Origin: Plectrocnemia conspersa
Taxonomy: Eukaryota > Arthropoda > Insecta > Trichoptera > Polycentropodidae
Reading direction: 5' to 3'
Assembly (NCBI GenBank): GCA_009617715.1
Contig: VTFK01000125.1
Span: 186,001 to 250,000 of the forward strand
DNA: 64,000 nucleotides
In this document: positions 46,563-56,999 of the stretch, piece by piece
Numbering within the stretch: the first letter of the stretch is position 1
Layout: the number at the start of each line of letters is the position of its first letter
Position numbers and translations under genes: made by a program
Notes under the pieces: generated by a model
Seen by the model: only the letters and a program-made list of their open reading frames with translations
Told to the model about the DNA's origin: nothing
Databases searched by the model: none

Positions 46563-46747
46563 ATGCATGTATTGACATTACGAAATCTTTTAAAACAAAT
46601 ATGTATTATAAATACACTACATTTATTTTCTTGTATGTATTATGTGAATTTAAAAATCACAAAAGAGAAAAAATTATGTGCAGCGAAAATTATTGCTGAA
46701 AATTATTGCTGGTATGACTGTAAGGACGCCACAGCCTTTTTAGAACT

Positions 46748-46795
46748 GATAATAAAAATGAACTGATAATAAATTTTTTAGAACTGATAATAAAA
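46748..46795. repeat. Short tandem duplication
   Basis: TTTTTAGAACTGATAATAAA followed by AATG occurs twice in a row, with a partial third copy of GAACTGATAATAAA between. Confidence 0.8.
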
Positions 46796-46796
46796 A

Positions 46797-47105
46797 TGGG
46801 AATGGGAACATTTTGTCCGTGATCATACTGTAGTGTATACGATAAACGTTTTGTGGTGACACTAGTCAAAAAATCGCACCATTACTCGCGGAACTTCTTA
46901 TAACAGCTTTGCCTTAAAACAAAGTTCGGCAAACTTTTTTGGTAGCGGCCAAATAGCAAAGGAAAAAAATAGCGGGCCATTATAATTTATTCTAAAATTT
47001 TAAAAACAATAAAACAAAAACAAATTTTAAATTTTAAAAACCAATAAACAAACAATATACAAATATTAATGTGACGAATGAAATTGCAACTGCATTTTTA
47101 AAAGT
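46797..47105 (+). repeat. Segmental repeat copy 1, carrying a truncated hAT MITE
   Basis: Aligns with 48425-48680: GGGAACATTTTGTCCGTGAT, TTTTGTGGTGACACTAGT, AAATCGCACCATTACT and CCTTAAAACAAAG(T/C)TCGGC. From 46920 it contains the left part of the MITE that is complete at 48533-48895. Homology stops at about 47105, exactly where the inverted-duplication arm begins. Confidence 0.8.
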
Positions 47106-47518
47106 GACTTCGCAACCAAATAGCCGCTGAAAATCTATTTATTGAAAAATATCAATAAATAATTTCCTTTATTTTTCATTATAGCAATTTACGATATTGA
47201 AATTGGTGTTTAATAAATTAGTCTTTCATTTTAATACGACAAAGCTATACTTAGTTGTAATAATTACTTTAAGTCACTGATAATTATTTGTTATTTTAAT
47301 AATATGAATTGCATACGGTGTTATTAATTTTGCTAATTATTTCCGTAATTATACTTAAGCAATTATACGTCAATGATATTATACTACATAAAAGCCGAAT
47401 AAACATTTTCTATCAAACTTTCCATAACAACACTTTCAATATGTCTATCTAGGTGGTTTGAAACCGGTGAAAACCAGCTATATATCAATTTATAATCTAA
47501 ATCAAAACAAATTTAAAG

Positions 47519-47526
47519 TATAAAAG
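47519..47526 (+). promoter_or_regulatory. TATA box of the broken peptide gene (left arm)
   Basis: TATAAAAG 42 bp upstream of the ATG at 47561, identical in context to the box at 50889-50896 in the right arm. Confidence 0.6.
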
Positions 47527-47560
47527 CCCCAGTTTATGATTCCGACTATCAATCGCAAAT

Positions 47561-48201
47561 ATGGAAGGCTTATTGAACAAGCTGATCTTGCTCTTGATTT
47601 TCATTATTCTATTTGTCATTGGAATGCAGTGGCGTAGCTTTGGGGGGGCGGAGGGGGCGGGCCGCCCCGGGCGGCACTTGCTTGGGGGTGGCATATTCGC
47701 GATGGAATCGTCTAGTGTGGTTCTTAACCCTGAATAAACTATAATTTATGTAAATCTACGAATACCAAGAGCTTAACAATAAGCAATTTAATATTTTAAA
47801 AAATTCTGATTTTATGACTCTGCAAAAAATGTATAGGGGGGGGGCGGCAATTTTAAGGATTGCCCCGGGCGGCACATACCCTAGCTACGCCACTGTTGGA
47901 ATGGGATTGCGTAAGTATAAAAACTCTTTTTAATATATTATCTACATAATCTTAAGTATAACTATATTCTTCTTATTTAGCTGAAACTTCAACAATTTCA
48001 AGCAACGCAATTTCAAAAACACCTCGATTCTCGTATTCTATAACATTAAGTAAGTATAAAACTCTCTTCAATATATTATCTACACAACCTTAAGTATAAC
48101 CTTTTTTTTATTTTTTTGACACAGATAGACCTTCATCAATTCCAAGCAACCCACAAGCAAAAACAATTCAATACGCGACTACTAGATGCATATCCACATA
48201 A
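47561..48201 (+). pseudogene. Small secreted peptide gene, copy A, broken by a MITE
   Basis: Exon 1 starts at 47561 and encodes MEGLLNKLILLLIFIILFVI-GM up to 47626, where a 269-bp hAT MITE is inserted. Insert plus duplicated target add 277 bp, not a multiple of three, so the signal-peptide exon is frameshifted. The rest of exon 1 ends at 47910 with GTAAGTATA. Exon 2 is 47981-48049 (ETSTISSNAISKT...ITL) and exon 3 is 48125-48201, ending TTRCIST. All junctions are phase 1, and introns are 70 and 75 bp. AATAAA lies at 48300-48305. Compared with copy B on the right arm it lacks one internal exon. The peptide part other than the insertion is open, so loss of function is recent or the insert is spliced around; expression data are needed. 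Confidence 0.75.
47627..47895. mobile_element. hAT MITE, 269 bp, with 8-bp target duplication
   Basis: Begins CAGTGGCGTAGC and ends GCTACGCCACTG (inverted ends of at least 11 bp). It is flanked by TTGGAATG on both sides (47619-47626 and 47896-47903). An 8-bp target and CAGTG ends identify hAT. The interior has G-rich subterminal runs (GGGGGGGCGGAGGGGGCGGG and GGGGGGGGGCGGC). No transposase. The right arm lacks it, so it inserted after the arms formed or was lost from one arm. Confidence 0.95.
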
Positions 48202-48424
48202 TTGACAGATTATGAGGATTCATCCATGAAGCATCCCACTGCTGCTATAAAAAAATATGTTCTCTTTTGTAATTCAAAATATAATGTTAAAATATTACAA
48301 ATAAATATTGTGCATTAAATTTATATGTATTATTTTTAAATTCATCCTTAGACACAAAAAAGAAGCAAGTTATGAAAATATATCAAATAATATTATGTAA
48401 CGTTTTGTTAATGAACGCTTTGTC

Positions 48425-48532
48425 GTGGGAACATTTTGTCCGTGATCATATTGTCGTGTTTTGTGGTGACACTAGTTAAAAAATCGCACCATTACTACCA
48501 ACAGCCAACTCCCGGAACACTTTTCCTTAAAA
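48425..48532 (+). repeat. Segmental repeat copy 2, part before the MITE
   Basis: Direct-orientation match to 46797-46919, including the CCTTAAAA that became the MITE target duplication. Confidence 0.8.
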
Positions 48533-48895
48533 CAAAGCTCGGCTAACTTTTTTTTTGGGAGCGGGCCAAAAAGCAAAAGAAAAAAATTAGCGGGCCATTA
48601 TAATTTATTCTAAATTTTAAAAACAATATACACATATTAATGTGACAAATGAAATTGCAACTGCAATTTTAAAAGTTTCTTATATTACGGTTCAAACTGC
48701 GACGTATTAATTCTAAGAAGTGATCTGTCAGTCTAGAATTTTTTCTAAGGTTCGTGGTAAAAATCACTGGTTCACATTTATAAGATGGTACTGATTGTGG
48801 TGGTAATGTATACATTGTTTTTAATTTGCGGCGGAACGAATAGAACCTTCAAGCGGGCCGGAGTTGGCCCGCGGGCCGTAGTTTGCCTATCACTG
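48533..48895. mobile_element. hAT MITE, 363 bp, with 8-bp target duplication
   Basis: CAAAGCTCGGCTAACTT at the left pairs with the reverse complement of AGTTTGCCTATCACTG at the right. CCTTAAAA flanks both ends (48525-48532 and 48896-48903). The right end carries GGCCCGCGGGCC. The left end family also appears, truncated, at 46920-47105. Confidence 0.9.
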
Positions 48896-49024
48896 CCTTA
48901 AAAGATCTAGTCGACTAAAATATTATTTTCAATGGATAGCGAACATTTAAAAATGTCTTAAAACTTATTGCCCACCCTAGTAATACACCATGCCATTTTT
49001 CGCCGAAACGACCTCTGAACTATG

Positions 49025-49400
49025 ATACAGCATAAGGGCCCGTTCACATTCTGAATGTGCATATGTGTGTGTCTATAATAAGATCAAGGGTGAGGTCCCC
49101 AGGGCTAGGTGCGTACATGTGTCAGGGAAAGAGAGAAATTTGCACTGAGTGGTGCTTAATTGTTATAACGTCGGGGTGGAGCACAGACTTATATTTGTGC
49201 ATTACGAGGGCGAACACAATATCGCTTCGCATTATCATACACCATCTACTCGCATCCTGCCGGACCCTTTTTATCCCATCCACGACCATCTATAATACTA
49301 CAAGTTGCGGTGGGGTTGGAGTTGCGAGTTGGAGAATAAAATTTGGCACGCGCACCCTTAACTCAATTAGCGGCTGGGCCATAAAAATATATACACACAT
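49025..49400. other. GC-rich island in the spacer of the inverted duplication
   Basis: CpG- and GC-richer block (AGGGTGAGGTCCCCAGGGCT, CACGCGCACCC) with the exact inverted 16-mer CCCTTAACTCAATTAG (49355-49370) shared with the island at 14.7 kb. The open frame 49057-49410 (117 residues) has no domain and is probably a by-product of composition, but as the longest in any island it merits a check. Confidence 0.45.
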
Positions 49401-50124
49401 ATGTATGTAGTAGACTTGGGACAAACAGACCTGTTTAAAAACAGTATAAGTTTAAGGAATATATTTATTTTATTGAAGTTGATTCAAAGAATAGAAATGT
49501 ATCTCCATAAAAAAATAATTGACATAAATTTAAAAAAAAATTAAATTCAAAATAAATTTGTAAACTAATACTTATTTTAACTATCTAGTGTTATACGTAA
49601 TACTATTTAGTTTCAGTCGAGGATTTAAATACAAAGTAGGCAACGAAAAAACTGTATAATGTCCGTTTGCCCCACGTTTACCCTCTACGTATACGTATGT
49701 ATTCTCAAATGTATGGAATTGCGGAATAGGAAAAACGTAAACGGAACAATGACGGCCGCATTCCATCATCGTCACTTACAAAGATTTCCCTATAGGATAA
49801 TGCTCGTGCCAGGTTTTCCACTGTCGGACGCTCGCAGCTTCTCTGAAAGTATGCAGTGCAACAATCTAAATCCAAAATATATTACATACGTTTGAAATTG
49901 CTCTTTATTCTAAATTACATTAAGTTTGGCCACAGAACCCGTGTCACAATTAATTGATTTTCTTCTCTGACGTTCTCTCATTTAGCGAGAACCATAATCA
50001 ACCCTTGGAAGTTTCTCTATACATAACGTTCCCACTGAGACCGTTGAATTATTCTGATGATGAATAAGATCAAACTCCATAGATACAGAGTCTTTATTTT
50101 CTACTTATCAATAAGTTTTGCATA
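49401..50124. other. No gene recognised
   Basis: AT-rich with a moderately GC-richer patch at 49650-49870 (CCCACGTTTACCCTCTACG, GACGGCCGCATTCC). The short frames on both strands there lack motifs. Confidence 0.4.
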
Positions 50125-50343
50125 TACATAATTCTATTTGATATATTTTCATAACTTTCTTCTCAATAACGTAAGATTTACAGCGTTTTTGTGGCTAAGG
50201 ATGAATTTAAAAATAATACATATAAATTTAATGCACAATATTTATTTGTAATATTTTAACATTATATTTTGAATTACAAAAGAGAACATATTTTTTATAG
50301 CAGCAGTGGGATGCTTCATGGATGAATCCTCATAATCTGTCAA

Positions 50344-50854
50344 TTATGTGCATATGCATCTAGTAGTCGCGTATTGAATTGTTTTTGCTTGTGGGTTGCT
50401 TGGAATTGATCTATCTGTGTCAAAAAAATAAAAAAAGGTTATACTTAAGGTTGTGTAGATAATATATTGAAAAGAGTTTTATACTTACTATATGTTATAG
50501 AATACGAGAATCGAGGTGTTTTTGAAATTGCGTTGCTTGAAATTGTTGAAGTTTCAGCTAAATAAAAAAAATATGGTTACACTTAAGATTGTGTAGATAA
50601 TATATTGAAAAGAGTTTTTATACTTACGCAATTGAGGTCTATATGGTAGCGTGTCCGATATTTGACCTGTTTTTGATATGGCGTTGCTTGAAATTGTGTA
50701 AGTTTCAGCTAAATAAAAAGAATATAGTTATACTTAAGATTATGTAGATAATATATTAAAAAAAAAAGTTTTTATACTTACGCAATCCCATTCCAATGAC
50801 AAATGGAATAATGAAAATCAAGAGCAAGATCAGCTTGTTCAATAATCCTTCCAT
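50344..50854 (-). CDS. Small secreted peptide, copy B, four exons, 97 residues (predicted, intact)
   Basis: Minus-strand exons 50854-50782, 50708-50628, 50557-50489 and 50414-50344 give a continuous frame. Introns of 73, 70 and 74 bp all start GTAAGTATA. All junctions fall after the first codon base. Exon 1 is a signal peptide, MEGLLNKLILLLIFIIPFVI followed by GMGL. Exons 2 and 3 begin with the same module, ETYTISSNAISKT and ETSTISSNAISKT. Exon 4 starts RSIPSNPQAKT, apparently a diverged copy of it, and ends TTRCICT with the only two cysteines. The mature peptide of roughly 75 residues is Ser/Thr-rich and basic. The promoter has TATAAAAG (50896-50889), 42 bp before the ATG; AATAAA (minus strand) is near 50246-50241. 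It is convergent with, and nearly identical to, broken copy A. Function unknown; secretion is inferred from the signal peptide alone. Confidence 0.72.
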
Positions 50855-50888
50855 GTTTGCGATTGATAGTCGGAATCATAAACTGGGG

Positions 50889-50896
50889 CTTTTATA
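50889..50896 (-). promoter_or_regulatory. TATA box of intact peptide gene (right arm)
   Basis: TATAAAAG on the minus strand, 42 bp from the start codon, conserved with copy A. Confidence 0.6.
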
Positions 50897-51311
50897 CTTT
50901 TAAATTTGTTTTGATTTAGATTATAAATTGATATATAGCTGGTTTTCACCGGTTTCAAACCACCTAGATAGACATATTGAAAGTGTTGTTATGGAAAGTT
51001 TGATAGAAAATGTTTATTCGGCTTTTATGTAGTATAATATCATTGACGTATAATTGCTTAACTATAATTACGGAAATAATTAGCAAAATTAATAACACCG
51101 TATGCAATTCATATTATTAAAATAACAAATAATTATCAGTGACTTAAAGTAATTATTACAACTCGGTATAGCTTTGTCGTATTAAAATGAAAGACTAATT
51201 TATTAAACACCAATTTCAATATCGTAAATTGCTATAATGAAAATTAAAGGAAATTATTTATTAATATTTTTCAATAAATAGATTTTCAGCCTCTATTTGA
51301 TTGCAAAGTCA

Positions 51312-51890
51312 CATTTATTCTACCTTGATATTTTCATTACAAAAAATACCAGTATTTTTTGGCCTACAATTATTGTAGAAATATTTATTTTTGTCTAAAA
51401 ATACTTTTAAATATCTTTTATATAAAAAAATATTTTTAAATATCTTTTAAGTCCTTTGGTTGCATGTGTGTGTGCGTTAACCAGCGTATCGGCGCGATAA
51501 GTTTGACCCTAATAATAAAGGGGACGAAATTGAATTTAGTGTTCCTCTTTATTATTTAGTGCTAGCAATTCAGTACGTTGATCATAAGCTCATCTGAACC
51601 GCTTTGATACTTGATGCACTTTTAACAGGAGGGGTGGAGAACAATAATGAATTTACACAGATTCGCTTATTGTCGCTATCTTGTCACTCCTGTCATGTTT
51701 GCTTTGCTTTTTGCTCCCTCTTTCGCATTATATGACCCCTAGTCCCAACTGTGATTTTTAAATACAAATAATAAATACATTATACCCATAATAATGCATC
51801 AATATCCAATACAAAAATTATTACAATAATAAATTGTATGCAAATATAAAATTTATTCTTTCGTAATATAGTTACATAATAAATTAGATA
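51312..51890. other. No gene recognised
   Basis: AT-rich with a GC-richer patch (51460-51720: GTTAACCAGCGTATCGGCGC, AACAGGAGGGGTGGAG) that looks like unassigned repeat or island sequence. Confidence 0.35.
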
Positions 51891-52150
51891 ATTACAGTTC
51901 ACAAATAATTATCTGACATTTAAACAAAAAATAAATAAAATGAAGAACAGATATGTACATTAAATTTGTAAATGTTGTATTTATGTCATTAATAAATAAT
52001 ATGAAAAGCAGAGGAACCCCCGAAGGGGTGAAATAATTTTTTGACCATCGGCCGATATATGTTACAAATTGTTTACGATAAATTAATATTATTTTCTGAG
52101 AATTGCTAAGAAAATTATTTTTTAATTCTATATATTATTAAACATGTTTT
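51890..52150 (-). pseudogene. Non-LTR reverse transcriptase fragment
   Basis: The minus strand reads NNFLSN..QKI and RKQFVTYIGRWSKNYFTPSG. It then continues VPLLFILFINDINTTFT, a collapsed form of the G-V-P-Q-G...L-G-P-L-L-F-I-L-F-I-N-D-I motif (residues between VP and LLF deleted). Upstream minus sequence to about 52500 may be further remnant. No DD box. Confidence 0.65.
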
Positions 52151-52639
52151 TAAAAAATTCTTTGACGAATTAGTAGTAATGCCGATTTTAATATAAATTA
52201 AAATATGACACAGAATAGTATGTAAAATTTAATCATACAGATTTAGAAGTAGAATCTTATAAAGAGATGATAGAGTATTTAAAAAGTCTGAATTGATATT
52301 GAATTATCCTAATTAAAATACTATTAAAGAAATGTTATTCATAAACAATAAAACATGTCGTTAGATATATTATTTATTAGAGATAGTGTGTCTCGTGATA
52401 GATTCATCAACATATACAGTAATATCTAGTTTTATGATGGATAAACAATACAGGGAAATCCAATGCAAGGGTCCACAATATTCAATAATGCAGTCCGCGT
52501 ATTAAATTATTAAAAAAAAACATTCTTTTTGGTATGTTTTCTACACTATCTTTTAATAAAACTGGTAACATTATTTTTTTTTAAAAATCCAAAAAGAGTG
52601 TCATAAAAAAATAGATATTTTTGCATCAGTATGCCTACC
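52151..52639. other. No clear feature
   Basis: AT-rich, possibly the eroded upstream part of the RT fragment. Confidence 0.3.
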
Positions 52640-52740
52640 CCGCACGTTGAATAATATGGTAAGAATCTCGGCAGCTGCTAGGTCCGTGGGCATGGTTCGC
52701 GTAACTTGAGACGCACGTGAGCCGTGTCCCTTGAATGGTG
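52640..52740. other. Small GC-richer island
   Basis: Contains CGGCAGCTGCTAGGTCCGTG and GCACGTGAGCCGTGTCCC. The motifs CAGCTG and CACGTG are E-boxes. Confidence 0.35.
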
Positions 52741-53279
52741 TTGTATATTAATTACAACAAGTTTATATGTTCAATTGCTTTAAATAAATAATAAATTACA
52801 AAAATGTGCCATCTACAAAAAATGGATCCGAAATATATTTCGATAAATGACAACTCACTCAATAATTAATGCAAATTATGTAGTAGCAAAATTATTTTTA
52901 AGCAAATTAAATCCGTAAAAGATAAGAAAATTTGAACTATAAAAAATAAAGTATTTTTTTAGAAATAATATGAACCAAGAGCATAAGCTGTTCGGACACG
53001 ATGATCTTAATTAAATTAATTAATTTACTCATATTTTTTTACGTTTCTACTTGACTATTAAAATACATTTATTTTAAATAAAATAAAAGACATTTTTACA
53101 TGTATACTGAGTGTACATCACCGGAGTCCATAATTGATTTTCCGAGTTAACAGCAGCTCGCTTTGCAAAATCTAATTAAGTTTATCAACTTTACTTGACT
53201 TTCGCCCCATATAACATTTTTTAACATTGAGACCTAATTCGTTAGATACGCGTGCGATTTTTCATTCTAAACATCCTGT

Positions 53280-53640
53280 AGCCGTTTATCTATATATTCT
53301 GAAGTACAATATTTTCCTGGTGCAGCAACGCCGTCGACGAGCCGGCACCATTAACACGTATCATGTATGCACATCAATCGAAAATCGTTAAGGGCGGAAC
53401 GGCGTTCCGCATCGAAATTCGGTGTAGCGACGGCGCCAGAGGCCCCTGTGGGACCCGTGTGACACTTGACGCCTCTGCGCTTTCGGATCATTCTGTATGT
53501 GTGTATGTACCCTTTTAGCGTGGACCACCTTTCGCAGAAACCCTCGCAGCTAACACAGAGCTACCTTCTAGCTAGCTATCGATCCCTATATTGCAGGAAA
53601 TGTGTGCGACTTATCATCTGCATGTGGGGGATGTAACAGC
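53280..53640. other. GC-rich island, candidate non-coding regulatory element
   Basis: CpG-dense (ACGCCGTCGACGAGCCGGCA, GCGGAACGGCGTTCCGCATC, GCGACGGCGCCAGAGGCC). It contains a perfect small palindrome GCGGAACG-GCGTTCCGC-like core around 53395-53410. No open frame of interest. Confidence 0.45.
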
Positions 53641-55261
53641 AAAAGCTACAATATTCTAAACTAACTCAAAACATGAACTATTTTTTTTTTAAAAAAACAC
53701 TTTAATAGTTTTAATTCATTTTTTCAAAATCATTAATAGATGTTACATATTAAAATGTATTGATTTATTTGGAACGAAATGTATAAAAAATGTTTAAAGA
53801 AATGGCATTATGTGCTGAGTGGCGACAACCATACGATCAGAAAAGGATGCGATCGGCCATTTCTAAATAGTTTTAGAGGATCAAATAACTTAGAATCATC
53901 AAAATAAAAACGTTCCGATCATGCTTTTGGAATATTTATTGCAAAGTCGTTAACATAGAATGTTCCCACTGATGTATACATCACACAATTTTCAAGATGT
54001 AAAATTACCCAGTTATTCCTCTATTTTGCAAAACCCATTTATAAATTAAGTGGGTAGTGAGAGCGGTGTATCATTAGTCCGAAAATAATATTTCACAGTG
54101 ACACATTTCGTTTCGGCATCCCCCAAAATTTGCCATTTAACAAAAAAATAAAATGCGAGTAGCTGCAAAAAATATATATGGCATAATCGGGGGACGGTTG
54201 TACATAATAAAAAAAAACATATTTAAATCTATTGTTATTATTTACCATCAGTGATTTAGTATCGCTTGTTATACATTGTTTAATGGTTAACATGTGATCA
54301 AATTATTTCACTTCAACCAATTACACAGAATAAATTATTTTATTAATTAATTAATATTTGTTATTGATTTGTTTTTAAAAATATTTATTCTTCACTTTTG
54401 CGAAAATAAAAATAGCAAATTCTGCTTGTAGTTAAATTAAGTGATTCATAAATAAAAATTTCAATTCAAAATGTTATGATGCTTTCAAGTTTATAACCCA
54501 CGAGAGTTGACAATAATCGGAACTTCATAATCTATTAATCCTTTAACTCATTTTTTCTGTTAACAATATATTGTGACGAGTGAGCCCTTTCACGCGTTTT
54601 TACGATAAGCAAATTCATATATTAAAATTATCCCACGTTCACAGATAGCATCAAAACAAAAATGGTTCACAGATATTTTTTCTATCTAAAATTGACATCA
54701 TGGCAAAATTTAATCTAAAATTTTTTTTTAAATACAACTTTATAAAAATGATATTAGTGTAATATAAGTAGTATTTTGATAAAAACAATATTTTTAGCCA
54801 CCGTTATAATTAATTTTCTAATACTAATTTTAATTGGACGGTTGATGTTTAAAAACCCCCCCGCCGTCCAAACCAAATTATGGCTGTGAGCCACACCAAT
54901 TAAATATTCGCCCCATTGTCATAACCTTGACTTTTGATCTTTGAAACATCTAGTGCTAGTCCATCTTTTTTTAATTTATCATTAATTTCATTGGCTAAGC
55001 CGCCACTCGATTTTTTCTTTAGTCGTAATGAAATCTATAGATTTTTTCAATCGTAATAGACTTTTCATTATTAATTACGTATCGAATAATTGGCACATTT
55101 GTTCGTGATGCGATACATCAGGTGTATGGTCATGCATTAAAAAAAGTATTTCGATTTTTCAACAAGAAAATCGTGTTGAATTTGGAAATGTAACTAATTC
55201 ACTTAAAATTATAAAAAATAGCATCTAATCAAAACGATATTTTGTATTTATTATGGCAGAT
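53641..55261. other. No gene recognised
   Basis: AT-rich with homopolymer runs. The frame at 54093-54293 (-) has no motif. A GC-richer strip at 54855-54900 (CCCCCCCGCCGTCCAAACC) is short. Confidence 0.4.
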
Positions 55262-55560
55262 ATAGCAACAAAGAGTTATTTAAAGTAGAAACAAAATCGA
55301 TGGTTTGCATTTTTAACTGTATTCATATAAAATAATAATAACTGTCCAATGTGCGAATATGCAATAGACGCTGAGAAACGATGCGTGCACTCGAAGGGAC
55401 CGATCGTGAGGGCGCTAGCGTTAAGCAGGGGTGTAAGAATAATTGATTGTCATTCGTACAATTATCAGTTTTATAGAGCAACCTTTTTTTACTACCTGCG
55501 TTAAAGTTAGCATAATCGACTTTTGGCCGCCCAGATCGAGCAAATACCCCACCGTGCGTC
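55262..55560. repeat. Interspersed repeat with relict coding signal, copy 2
   Basis: Aligns with 13205-13544 throughout (shared ATGGTTTG(G/C)ATTTTTAACTG, GATGCGTGCACTCGAAGGGA, GACTTTTGGCCGC and AGATCGAGCAAATACCCCAC). The minus-strand frame carries RPKVDYANFNAGSKKRLL. The two copies differ by indels that shift the frame after this motif. Confidence 0.55.
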
Positions 55561-55861
55561 AACCAATAGTTCAGTCCGCATTGTTGCGCAATTTCAGGTG
55601 ATGATAATAATGAATCTTGATACACTGTCTATCGTGTTTTTGAATAATAAAATGATATGCAATCTCAATCAGAGAAACTGGTGCAAGTGGGGAGTGTTTC
55701 ATAAGTATGATTAAATACTTTCAGCCAAACAATTCATTATGGGTTATAGGAATTGGGCTGTAACAAGTTCAAGCGGCTACTGCTAGGCATGAATTCGTTA
55801 TCTTTTATTTTTGTTACAAAAATTAAATTGATCAATTTACAAATGTATTTTGACTTGACCA

Positions 55862-55936
55862 ATTCAGCGCCCTTTCCATCGTTCACCTAATGCAAGTGCC
55901 TCGCTCGCCCTACCCTCGTACCGGCCCTGCTTTTCA
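55862..55936 (-). mobile_element. DNA-transposon terminus (CAGGGCCGG type), tentative
   Basis: On the minus strand the sequence begins GCAGGGCCGGTACGAGGGTA and continues GGGCGAGCGAGGCACTTGCA, like the ends of hAT-related elements that start CAGGGCCGG. No partner end or target duplication seen. Confidence 0.35.
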
Positions 55937-56999
55937 ATGCCTTAATGATCAAAACTTAATCCACAGCTGTTTCTTCTGTTTATACATGACATAAACGCAA
56001 CAGTTTCGCACTCAAACGATTTTTACCTTCGGTAAATCGCTTCTAAAAGATAGGCTTAAACACAAAAACTTTTTGAACTAAAAAGTTCAGAAGATTTAAT
56101 GATGCTGCAAAGTATCATAAAAGATACGAATAACTGACGTATTTTTATAAAAAAAATCATTTTGGAAGATTTTTCGCTTCACTTTCCCTCAAAAATAATT
56201 ACAATATATATAGTGAAAGTTTTTTATGGCAAAATGAGCTCACAGAGATACTAAGAATATTCTAATATTAAATAAAATATGACATAATATGCCATTTTCA
56301 TCTTCATTAAGAATCAAAATAACTAATAAATAATGAAAAGTGGAGTTAATAATTTTATAAGTGAACTTCACGATTTTTAAATTTGATGTTTTGACATTAC
56401 AACATGGCGATAAAATATTGCAAAGAGTACTACTATTTTTTTATTTTCTGGAAATAACCCAAACTTCACGCTATTGGATCAATTTATTAACCAAAGAATT
56501 AAGATACTATGGTTGACTTTACTATGGATGGTATTAGAAATTGAGACTGGTTCATATATTCGGCCTTTGCCCTATAAAGTGTTAATCTGAATTTATTAAA
56601 ATATTTTATCATGATCTATCTTAGCATAGAGTTGGATTTTTGTATTGATTAGCTTATAATTTATATATATTTTTTGTGCCAATGGTTATTTTTTTGCAAC
56701 AACAACAAAATAAATCAATTTTCGTGACTTTTGACCTTTGGTATATTGACTAGCGGATACTTGATCATATGAGACTTTTCAGCCCATATTTAAAACACAA
56801 AAATGTCAGCTTTCTATCTTTCATTTCGAGACTTATTTGACTGGACTTGATCAAAAAGTTTAAGTTTGCCTAATGAATGAATTTTAAAATGTAATTAAAA
56901 CCCTCGATACTAATTACTGAGACTATAGCGAAACAGGTGAAAATTGCCAATTTAGTTCGATTTCCATTGACTTTTCAACGGGTAGGTAATGTGCTACAT
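55937..56999. other. No feature recognised
   Basis: AT-rich DNA without gene, repeat or motif I can support. Confidence 0.4.

Larger units (their letters stand above)
47106..48405. repeat. Left arm of inverted duplication
   Basis: Reverse complement of 50125-51311, apart from the 269-bp MITE, one exon-plus-intron unit missing here, and scattered substitutions. The promoter region (47400-47560) is nearly identical in both arms. Arms are about 1.2-1.3 kb and the spacer is about 1.7 kb. Confidence 0.92.
50125..51311. repeat. Right arm of inverted duplication
   Basis: Reverse complement of 47106-48405; see that entry. It ends at GTGACTTTGCAATCAAATAG (inverse), corresponding to GTGACTTCGCAACCAAATAG at 47104-47123. 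Confidence 0.92.

Noticed and set aside
47497..47694. Minus-strand proline-rich frame across the MITE
   Set aside because: It is the reverse reading of the signal-peptide exon and the G-rich MITE interior.
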